Below, piece after piece: positions 1 to 5,137 of a DNA stretch of 6,821 bases. A program made the translations under genes and the position numbers. Position 1 is the stretch's first letter. Each line of letters starts with the position of its first letter. This DNA is from Rhodospirillales bacterium. Lineage in GTDB: Bacteria; Pseudomonadota; Alphaproteobacteria; Rhodospirillales; JAOUPW01. The DNA lies in contig JAOUPW010000103.1 of the NCBI GenBank assembly GCA_029879665.1, positions 1-6,821 of the forward strand, in the 5' to 3' direction. The notes below the pieces were generated by a model. It was not told the origin of the DNA. It saw nothing but the letters and a program-made list of their open reading frames with translations, and ran no database searches.

Positions 1-960
1 CAGCCACAGCACGATGATCGGCAGGAACAGGACGCGCGTGATGTTGAAAATTTCCGCGACCTTCAAGGTTTCGATGCCGTCCGGCTGATATGCCAATGCC
101 GCGCCCGCAACCTGGGCCGAATTGAGGATGCCGGTGCCGGCCCAGGCGCCGAACTGGATGTGGCCCAAATTGAGGACATGGCCGATGACCGGGAACAGGA
201 ACATGCAGCCCACGCCCCAGATCAGAATAGTGCCGATGGTATAAGCAATCTCGACCGCCTTGGCCTGGACCACGGGGGCCGCGGCTACCGTCGCGGATAC
301 GCCGCACACGCCCATGCCGGCGGAAAGCACTCCGCCCATGGAATTGGGAATGTTCCGTCTGCGGCCCATCCATAACACCAATCCGACCGATCCAAGAACG
401 AAGAAGCCGACCATGATCGCCGACAGTTTGCCGAGCGATTGCAGTTCGGCCAGGCTGTAAAGCGTGCCCAGCAGGATGACCCCGGTCTTGAGGCCGAGCC
501 GCGACAGGCGGACGCCGTTCTCCGCCCACTCGGGAATCTTGAACACGTTGACGGTCACGATCCCGGCAAGAATGCCAAGCACCACGTAGTTGAGGCCGAG
601 GACATCATGCAGGTACTTGCCGCCCATGACCGGACCCAGGCTTTTGCTGAGAACGGCCACCCAAGGGTCCACGTACCAGCGGATAAGCATGGCGATCAGA
701 AGGATGAAGATGCCGCCGGCAATACTGGAAAGATAATAATCCAGGTTGCCTTCCTTGTGGCTTCCCCACATATGCCAGGCGCCGATGAGAACGCCGATGA
801 TGCCGAATGCATAGCCCATGCCGGTCATCTCGCCGATATATTTTTTATTATGAAGGTAACCTATTAAACCGTTCATGGTGCCGGAATCGGCCAGAAAGGC
901 GACCGCGACGAAGATAATCCCCATGATCAGCAGTGCTGGATGTTTTTTGGTATAAACCAT
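1..960 (-). CDS. YeiH/UPF0324-family putative sulfate exporter, 3' end outside window
   Basis: An uninterrupted minus-strand frame of 320 codons begins at ATG 958-960 and runs off the left edge, so the C-terminus is missing. The start follows GGGAG (968-972 on the complement) at 7 nt spacing. The protein is strongly hydrophobic with many membrane segments. Family-type blocks are visible: GVRLSRLGLKTGVILLG (about 149-165), the glycine/cysteine block GMGVCGVSATVAAAP (about 215-229), GHIQFGAWAGTGI (about 266-278) followed by AQVAGAA, and FNITRVLFLP (about 305-314). These match the YeiH/UPF0324 (Cons_hypoth698) inner-membrane family, often annotated as putative sulfate exporters; the true substrate is not established. 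About 120 residues with roughly three membrane segments precede the conserved core, so this is a longer form than E. coli YeiH. It stands alone behind a large upstream region; its downstream partner is not visible. Confidence 0.88.
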   Translation of the reverse strand, partial: MVYTKKHPALLIMGIIFVAVAFLADSGTMNGLIGYLHNKKYIGEMTGMGYAFGIIGVLIGAWHMWGSHKEGNLDYYLSSIAGGIFILLIAMLIRWYVDPWVAVLSKSLGPVMGGKYLHDVLGLNYVVLGILAGIVTVNVFKIPEWAENGVRLSRLGLKTGVILLGTLYSLAELQSLGKLSAIMVGFFVLGSVGLVLWMGRRRNIPNSMGGVLSAGMGVCGVSATVAAAPVVQAKAVEIAYTIGTILIWGVGCMFLFPVIGHVLNLGHIQFGAWAGTGILNSAQVAGAALAYQPDGIETLKVAEIFNITRVLFLPIIVLWL

Positions 961-985
961 TTACAGTCTCCCAAATTGTTTGGCT

Positions 986-1002
986 CCGTTCAGAAGGAAC
1001 GG
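986..1002. repeat. Inverted repeat CCGTTC/GAACGG in transporter leader
   Basis: CCGTTC (986-991) and GAACGG (997-1002) form a perfect 6-bp dyad with a 5-nt centre, about 26 bp upstream of the transporter start. The same hexamer recurs as GAACGG at 1085-1090 and CCGTTC at 1128-1133, so the leader contains four copies in two inverted pairs. It could be an mRNA hairpin or a regulator half-site; the sequence does not tell which. Confidence 0.4.
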
Positions 1003-1103
1003 TCCCCTAGAATGTCCGATACATTCCACAAAAAGTAGAAATGGGAAGCTGTTGTTATTAGATGTATGATGGCAAATTAAGTTGGAACGGTGATCAAACT
1101 CTT

Positions 1104-1133
1104 CGGTTTTTTCTCTAGATTATAAAACCGTTC
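1104..1133 (-). promoter_or_regulatory. Candidate transporter promoter -10 inside an inverted repeat
   Basis: On the minus strand a perfect TATAAT hexamer lies at 1119-1124, about 160 bp upstream of the transporter ATG. It is bracketed by a 7-bp inverted repeat, CGGTTTT at 1104-1110 and AAAACCG at 1124-1130, the latter continuing into CCGTTC. I see no good -35 at 16-18 bp spacing, where a C-rich run (1144-1150) sits. The layout would suit a promoter dependent on a regulator bound over the dyad, but this is inference. Confidence 0.3.
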
Positions 1134-1515
1134 GAATAATTTACCCCCCCATTTCCCCCTACACTCTCAAGAAAAAAAAGTAACATGAGCGTGTATTATC
1201 CACAAGAATCTAATATTCAATTTTCGCAATTAATAGTGATTATTAATATCTAATATGGATAATGGCGTTGATATTTTCCCAAAAGGCGAAAAATTTTCGT
1301 TATCCGTTATTTAATTTCGGGTTCTCTGATTTTTATGATTCCGCTGTGTCCCGGCCGCGCGAAACGGCCAGGCCAGGTCCTGAACTTTTCAGATTGCCTA
1401 AGGTCATTTCAGAGATTTTGGGGGCGGCTAAATTTTATCCTACTGAAAAACAGTTGTTTTTTTTGTTTTCGGAATCAGCAGCATACCCTAATTTCCGGAA
1501 TTTCAGGCCTTAACA

Positions 1516-1529
1516 TACTAGTAGGTACA
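1516..1529. promoter_or_regulatory. Second copy of the tetR operator-like sequence
   Basis: TACTAGTAGGTACA here matches 13 of 14 bases of TACCAGTAGGTACA at 2543-2556, inside the operator-like cluster in front of tetR. The core is a TACY-AGTA-GGTA dyad, with the left half-site imperfect here. A further inverted half-site TACCTA lies at 1548-1553. It could be a remote site for the TetR protein of this window. There is no gene start close by, so its target, if any, is unclear. Confidence 0.4.
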
Positions 1530-1570
1530 ATAATATTTATGACGATATACCTATAGTTTGAGGTTTTTTG

Positions 1571-1599
1571 CCCCGCCCTGAAGACTTCTCCGGGCCGGG
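1571..1599. repeat. GC-rich inverted repeat next to a T6 run
   Basis: CCCCGCCC (1571-1578) can pair with GGGCCGGGG (1592-1600) with one bulged base, and GAAG/CTTC lies at the centre. A T6 run (1564-1569) precedes it on the plus strand, so it appears as A6 after the stem on the minus strand. This is the wrong polarity for an intrinsic terminator of tetR or of a plus-strand transcript. I record it only as a structure. Confidence 0.3.
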
Positions 1600-1811
1600 G
1601 TGAAGCTCAATGTTGGAGGTTTTAACGAAGGAACGAGACGGGAGATCGCCCTCTCGGGGCAGGCACGAATAACCGGAAGGGCCGGCGAGAGGCGGCCACA
1701 GGGGAGGCGGAGAGGCCGGCAGAGGGCGAAAGGTCTCCGGCGGAAGGTCCCAGGCTTTGGGTCGGAAGGCCTTTCAGAACGCAGGGCAGGGGACCCCTCT
1801 TGCTGGGAGCC

Positions 1812-1885
1812 TCAGAGCTTCAGAGCCTCAGAGCCCTCAGAGCCCTCAGAGCCCTCAGAGCCCTCAGAGCCCTCAGAGCCTTCAG
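1812..1885. repeat. 9-bp tandem repeat (TCAGAGCCC)n abutting tetR stop
   Basis: Five perfect consecutive copies of TCAGAGCCC occupy 1828-1872. They are flanked by TCAGAGCTT (1812-1820), a shortened CAGAGCC (1821-1827) and TCAGAGCCT (1873-1881), then TCAGG. On the minus strand each unit reads GGGCTCTGA, so every unit ends in TGA, and the array starts directly after the tetR stop codon (1882-1884). The stop triplet itself fits the repeat register. This is a simple minisatellite likely to vary in copy number by slippage. It lies in the tetR 3' untranslated region. Confidence 0.9.
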
Positions 1886-2514
1886 GCATTCGGAGTCCGT
1901 CTCGTCACGGCCGGGGCGTCGGTCCGTTTCATCCAGTTGGGGATGTCGCGCGTGGCCAAGGCGCGGAGCATGAACAGTGCTCCCTGGGCGGCGCGTTCCA
2001 TCGGCGCCGGATTCTTGTGTACGCGACTCAAAAGAAAACCACCTTCGATCATCGCAACCAAAGTGACCGCAACCTGGTCCGCATCCAAATCCGGATTGAT
2101 GAGTCCAAGTTGCGCGGCGTCGCGAACCGCGTTGCGAATTTTTTCTTCGACCAAACTAAAATAGTTTGCGATCGGTTGACGAAGTTCATCGTCGGTGAGA
2201 ATGGAATATTCCAACGCAAGACGTCCAAGACGACTTCCCTTGACTCCGTCACGCTTGCTCAGTAAGTATTCCTCGACGCGGGCAAGTGGCCGTCCCGTTC
2301 CATCGAACAGACGGCGTATCTCGGATTGCATTTCAGCCGACACTTGTTCCAGCGCCGCCAGGGCCAGGTCCTTTTTGCCTTTGAAGTGGTGATACAGACT
2401 TCCCTGACCGGCGCCACTGGCCTCCAGGACTTTGGCCGGGCTCATGGCTTCGTACCCATGCTCCCACAACAGGTCCTTGGCCGCGCTGAGAAGCGCTTCC
2501 CGCTTGGATGACAT
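1882..2514 (-). CDS. TetR/AcrR-family transcriptional regulator
   Basis: The 210-residue protein has normal TetR length. Its N-terminal helix-turn-helix domain spans about residues 5-50, with the recognition helix and its signature around GQGSLYHHFKGKKDL (36-50). The C-terminal ligand/dimerisation part (about 70-190) has the pattern SRLGRLALEYS ... VEEKIRNAVRDAAQLG ... IEGGFLLSRVHKNPAPM, resembling the LmrA/YxaF-like TetR group. It contains no cysteine, so thiol-based sensing of the NemR kind is unlikely. ATG 2512-2514 is preceded by GGGAG (complement of 2523-2527) at 8 nt spacing. It lies 205 bp downstream of, and co-directional with, the acyl-CoA ligase gene and probably has its own promoter with an autoregulatory operator. 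Several TetR proteins control fatty-acid genes, so a role over the ligase is possible, but no matching operator was found in front of the ligase. Confidence 0.92.
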   Translation of the reverse strand: MSSKREALLSAAKDLLWEHGYEAMSPAKVLEASGAGQGSLYHHFKGKKDLALAALEQVSAEMQSEIRRLFDGTGRPLARVEEYLLSKRDGVKGSRLGRLALEYSILTDDELRQPIANYFSLVEEKIRNAVRDAAQLGLINPDLDADQVAVTLVAMIEGGFLLSRVHKNPAPMERAAQGALFMLRALATRDIPNWMKRTDAPAVTRRTPNA

Positions 2515-2532
2515 AGTATTTTCTCCCTGTTC

Positions 2533-2555
2533 TACCGGTACGTACCAGTAGGTAC
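2533..2555 (-). promoter_or_regulatory. Operator-like half-site cluster upstream of tetR
   Basis: Four half-sites alternate here: TACC (2533), GGTA (2537), TACC (2543) and GGTA (2551). They form overlapping dyads: TACCGGTA (2533-2540), the perfect palindrome GGTACGTACC (2537-2546) and GTACC-AGTA-GGTAC (2542-2555). The cluster lies 5 to 27 bp upstream of the tetR Shine-Dalgarno sequence. Dense dyads directly in front of the own gene are typical of TetR autoregulation. The protein that binds is inferred, not shown. Confidence 0.6.
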
Positions 2556-2558
2556 ATT

Positions 2559-2600
2559 TTTATAAGTCCTTGTTATCCCCTGATCCGATGGCGATTGCAA
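2559..2600 (-). promoter_or_regulatory. Candidate tetR promoter
   Basis: On the minus strand, TTGCAA (2595-2600) and GATAAC (2572-2577) are spaced by 17 bp and could be -35 and -10 boxes. Alternatively TATAAA (2559-2564) could be the -10, without a clear -35; initiation would then fall about 7 nt on, inside the operator-like cluster, allowing direct repression. I cannot choose between them. Confidence 0.3.
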
Positions 2601-2719
2601 CCTCCGTGTGCCATCCGGGTGCCATAGGGTTGAAAATTGCAAATGATCGTAACGGAAGGGCCGAAATCCTGTGGGATGAACCGTCAACCAATTCAAATAA
2701 GCGCGGAATGGGAGAAGGC

Positions 2720-4522
2720 TCAGCCGCCGAACAGGGCGTCCAGTCGTGGGCCGTAGGTGTCCCGGATGACATGGCGGCGGATTTTCATGGTCGGGGTCAT
2801 CTGACCGTTATCGATGGTGAAAGGGCCGTCGGCGAGGATGAATTTCCGCACCTTTTCGATATTCGACAGCCGGGTATTCACCCGCTCCACGGCCTCGGCG
2901 ATCGCCTTCTGAAATTCCCCGTCGCCGGCGAGGACCGCCGGTTCAATTGACTTGTTTCGCTCCATGGCCCAAGCGTGCATCCATTCACCGTCGGGCACCA
3001 ACAACGCCACCAGATGCGGTCGCCGGTCGCCGTACACCATGGCCTGGAGAATTTCCGGCTCCAAGGTCAAGAACCCTTCGATCCGTTGCGGCGAAAGATT
3101 ATCACCGCCGGAATTAACAATGATGTCCTTCTTGCGGTCGGTGATGAGCAGACGGCCTTTTTCATCAAGGTGTCCAATATCGCCGGTGTGAAGCCAACCG
3201 TCAGTGATGGCCTCCCGGGTTGCGTCTTCATTGTTCCAATACCCCTGCATGACCAAGTCGCCCTTGACGCAAATTTCTCCATCCTCGGCGATCCTGACCT
3301 GGGTGTGGATCAGGGGCGGGCCGACGGTGTGCATTTTCGGCCCCGAAGGGCGGTTGACGCTGATCACCGGCGCCGATTCGGTGAGGCCGTATCCCTGCAG
3401 AATGCGTAGTCCCAGGGCGGTAAAAAAGATTCCAATATCCGGGTTCAGCGGCGCCCCGCCGGAAACCAGGGCCTTAAGCCGTCCACCGAAGCGGCTCCGC
3501 ACCTTCTTGCGTACCAGGGCAGTGAGCGCGTGATCGAGCAGCCGCTCTCCCAGGCTTAAAGAATCCGGGTCCTGATAGCGTTTCCGGCCCAGGTTAAGGG
3601 CCTTGTTGAACAATTTCTCCTTGACCCCGCCGGCCTGTTTGACGCCCCGGCTAATGCGCGCGTGCAGGGTTTCGTAAAGCCGGGGCACCGCCGTCATGAT
3701 GGTCGGCCGGGCTTCCAGCATATTGGCGCCCAGGGTATCGGCGCCTTCGGCGTAATAGATCTGGGCGCCGATGGACATCGGGAAGAACTGTCCGGCAGTG
3801 TGTTCATAAGAATGGGACAGAGGCAGGAACGACAGGAATACTTCTTTCCCCAGGCCTAATTCCATCAAGGCGTCGGCGGCGCCGGCGCAATTGTGCAGGA
3901 TCGATGAATGATCCAGCATCACCCCCTTCGGCGCGCCGCCGGTGCCGGAAGTATATATGATGCAGGCGGTGTCGTTGCGGCGGATTTTAAGAGCGTCGGC
4001 GACCATGTTGGCGTGGGTCTTGTCGCCCCGGGTCAATGCGTCGCGCCAGGGGATGACCTCGGCACTCAGGTTCTGGCCCCGGTCCGGCGCTTCCATGGTG
4101 ATGACGAATTTCAGTTTGGCGGATTCGTGGGCCGCCGGCAGAAACCGTTCCGCCAACCGCTTGGTCGACAGGATCGCGCCCTTGGCGCCGCTATCCTGAA
4201 GAATGTGAAGGTGATCGGCCACCGAATTGGTGGTGTAGGCAGGCACCGTGATGGCGCCGGCGGCCATGATCGCGAGATCGGAAATCAGCCATTCCGGGCG
4301 GTTTTCCGCAACCAGAACCACCCGGTCCCCCTTGCCGATCCCGAGCGCCTGCAGACCCCGGCCCAGTTCGCTGACCTGGGCGGCGACCTCCCGCCAGGTC
4401 AACGCCTGATAACGGTCGTCGTGCTTGGCCCACAGGAACGGCGCTTCGCCGTGGGCTTCCACCTGTTCGAAGAACATGGTGACAAGATTGGGCCAGGCCT
4501 CGAATTTCGGCGTTGCAACCAT
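2720..4522 (-). CDS. Long-chain fatty-acid--CoA ligase (AMP-binding)
   Basis: This 600-residue cytoplasmic or membrane-associated enzyme belongs to the adenylate-forming superfamily. It would activate fatty acids with ATP to acyl-AMP and then form acyl-CoA, feeding beta-oxidation or lipid synthesis. Motifs are in the expected order: P-loop YTSGTGGAPKG (190-200), the region FLPLSHSYEHTAG (232-244), SGGAPLN (354-360), QGYGLTES (376-383), GWLHTGDIG (442-450), hinge DRKKDIIVNSGGDNLSP (462-478), and the C-terminal catalytic lysine in PTMK (K580). The second Thr of the usual TSGTTG is Gly here. The size and the long segment 285-345 fit the FAA1/FadD15-like long-chain class rather than E. coli FadD. 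ATG 4520-4522 has only a weak Shine-Dalgarno (GAGACTC region), but homology-type N-terminal sequence begins at once, so the start is plausible. Exact chain length cannot be read from sequence. Confidence 0.93.
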   Translation of the reverse strand: MVATPKFEAWPNLVTMFFEQVEAHGEAPFLWAKHDDRYQALTWREVAAQVSELGRGLQALGIGKGDRVVLVAENRPEWLISDLAIMAAGAITVPAYTTNSVADHLHILQDSGAKGAILSTKRLAERFLPAAHESAKLKFVITMEAPDRGQNLSAEVIPWRDALTRGDKTHANMVADALKIRRNDTACIIYTSGTGGAPKGVMLDHSSILHNCAGAADALMELGLGKEVFLSFLPLSHSYEHTAGQFFPMSIGAQIYYAEGADTLGANMLEARPTIMTAVPRLYETLHARISRGVKQAGGVKEKLFNKALNLGRKRYQDPDSLSLGERLLDHALTALVRKKVRSRFGGRLKALVSGGAPLNPDIGIFFTALGLRILQGYGLTESAPVISVNRPSGPKMHTVGPPLIHTQVRIAEDGEICVKGDLVMQGYWNNEDATREAITDGWLHTGDIGHLDEKGRLLITDRKKDIIVNSGGDNLSPQRIEGFLTLEPEILQAMVYGDRRPHLVALLVPDGEWMHAWAMERNKSIEPAVLAGDGEFQKAIAEAVERVNTRLSNIEKVRKFILADGPFTIDNGQMTPTMKIRRHVIRDTYGPRLDALFGG

Positions 4523-4792
4523 GTTGTTGAGTCTCGAGTGACGTAAAAAGAATTTCTGAAGTTCGCCACATTACATGTTTCAGGCTCGGGCTAAAACCCT
4601 CCTATACGATGAACAGGTTGTCCTTGAGTCGTCGAGCCTGGGAGTCAGCGAGACTTGAGTCCGGCGAATCTGGGCTTTCACGCCATGGGACAGGGGGGCT
4701 TGAATCGGGGGGGCGGCGGATGCCTTCCAGCGCATGGCAGAACGGCGTCCCGGGGGTGGGCGATGCCTGAAAATTACGACAGATGGGTTCGC

Positions 4793-4826
4793 CTTTTTTC
4801 CACCAGGGCCAAACCCGGGAAAAAAG
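4793..4826. repeat. Perfect 9-bp inverted repeat CTTTTTTCC/GGAAAAAAG
   Basis: CTTTTTTCC (4793-4801) and GGAAAAAAG (4818-4826) are perfectly complementary around a 16-nt centre, which itself can pair GGG (4806-4808) with CCC (4814-4816). Because the T-run lies 5' and the A-run 3' on both strands, it is not a normal intrinsic terminator. It may be a cruciform or a protein site in the divergent control region. Confidence 0.45.
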
Positions 4827-4843
4827 TGTCGGAAAATTATACA

Positions 4844-4875
4844 GTTTAGCCAGAATGGCATGATATGGGCTAAAC
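4844..4875. promoter_or_regulatory. 8-bp inverted repeat GTTTAGCC-N16-GGCTAAAC
   Basis: The arms at 4844-4851 and 4868-4875 are perfect and their centres are 24 bp apart. A related sequence GGGCTAAAACCCT (4588-4600) resembles GGGCTAAACCCT (4867-4878), near the start of the ligase leader. The dyad lies about 190 bp upstream of the sigma-54 promoter, within range for an enhancer. It also straddles the -35 position of a minus-strand TATAAT (4836-4841), so it could instead regulate the ligase. Confidence 0.4.
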
Positions 4876-4930
4876 CCTGGAAGTATGGGATTTTACAACG
4901 CTGCTTTCCGATATAATACCTACAATAACA

Positions 4931-4980
4931 CAATTAAAGGTTTTATTTCTTATTTAGTAGACCAATTATAGGTTTTGTTT
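4931..4980. repeat. 18-bp direct repeat with 32-bp period
   Basis: CAATTAAAGGTTTTATTT (4931-4948) and CAATTATAGGTTTTGTTT (4963-4980) match at 16 of 18 bases. The 32-bp offset is close to three DNA turns, so proteins bound at both copies would lie on the same face. The pair is about 80-130 bp upstream of the sigma-54 promoter, the usual place for upstream activating sites. Confidence 0.55.
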
Positions 4981-5060
4981 GTCATGTTCGTTTACACTAA
5001 TAAACAAGTATCGTTTTAATTCACCGCCCAATCCCTTGAAAATATTAAAAACAAAACAAC

Positions 5061-5076
5061 TGGCACGAGTATTGCT
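5061..5076 (+). promoter_or_regulatory. Sigma-54 (RpoN) promoter of the PEP-CTERM gene
   Basis: TGGCACGAGTATTGCT matches the sigma-54 consensus TGGCACG-N4-TTGCW at every fixed position. The -24 element is at 5061-5067 and the -12 element at 5072-5076, with the invariant GG and GC spaced by 10 bp. Initiation is expected near 5086-5087, giving a leader of about 50 nt. PEP-CTERM genes are known to be often sigma-54 dependent, under the PrsK/PrsR sensor-regulator pair, which fits the gene downstream. Transcription would need an ATP-dependent activator, not encoded in this window. Confidence 0.88.
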
Positions 5077-5125
5077 GTGTTTCATGGTGCAATTTTAAAG
5101 AGTTTATTCAGAAGTTCATTTTTAT

Positions 5126-5135
5126 GGAGTGGGGG
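5126..5135 (+). promoter_or_regulatory. Ribosome binding site fixing the start at 5138
   Basis: GGAG (5126-5129) followed by a G-run (5131-5135) precedes ATG 5138-5140 by 8 nt. An in-frame GTG at 5129 would lie on the Shine-Dalgarno itself and is unlikely to be used. The ATG also gives MSGKSWFG, which aligns with the start MSNKTWFG of the next gene. Confidence 0.8.
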
Positions 5136-5137
5136 CA

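Larger units (their letters stand above)
961..1811. other. Gene-poor intergenic region between transporter and tetR
   Basis: About 850 bp contain no gene I can support. The part up to about 1560 is AT-rich with homopolymer runs (C7 near 1144, A8 near 1172, T8 near 1458). The part from about 1570 to 1810 is GC- and purine-rich on the plus strand and has internal near-repeats such as GGCCGGCGAGAG near 1680 and GGCCGGCAGAG near 1714. A plus-strand open frame at 1262-1513 would encode 83 residues (MALIFSQKAK...), but it has no convincing ribosome binding site, domain or signal peptide. The region holds the transporter's upstream control sequences, an operator-like site at 1516 and the 3' flank of tetR. 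It could also hide a small RNA or a decayed gene. Confidence 0.6.
4523..5137. other. Divergent intergenic region: ligase / PEP-CTERM gene
   Basis: This 615-bp region lies between two divergent starts. The left half is GC-rich with G6 and G7 runs (4693-4698, 4707-4713), which with GGG 4687-4689 could form a G-quadruplex, and a repeated CTTGAGTC (4623-4630, 4654-4661). The right half from about 4830 is AT-rich and holds the inverted and direct repeats and the sigma-54 promoter listed separately. For the ligase, a minus-strand TATAAT at 4836-4841 is the best -10, with a poor -35 and a leader of about 300 nt. A plus-strand TATAAT at 4912-4917 also lacks a good -35. No gene is supported here. Confidence 0.6.

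Noticed and set aside
439..867. A 142-residue plus-strand open frame opposite the transporter
   Set aside because: It is the antisense shadow of the YeiH-family gene, whose frame shows conserved motifs.
1262..1513. An 83-residue plus-strand open frame as a small gene
   Set aside because: No convincing ribosome binding site or recognisable motif; kept only as a remark in the intergenic entry.
1564..1600. Intrinsic terminator for tetR
   Set aside because: The T-run is on the wrong side of the stem for both strands.
1600..2265. A 221-residue plus-strand open frame with a SEP repeat
   Set aside because: The repeat is the translated 9-bp array, and the rest is antisense to tetR; no ribosome binding site or domain.
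2583..2622. Sigma-54-like TGGCAC ... TTGC on the minus strand upstream of tetR
   Set aside because: The GG and GC are separated by 12 bp instead of the required 10, so it should not be recognised.
3908..4546. A 212-residue plus-strand open frame opposite the ligase
   Set aside because: It lies entirely over a well-supported enzyme gene and its start; composition reflects the antisense of GC-rich codons.
4580..4933. A 117-residue minus-strand open frame upstream of the ligase
   Set aside because: No Shine-Dalgarno, no domain, and its sequence spans the low-complexity G-rich and AT-rich control region.
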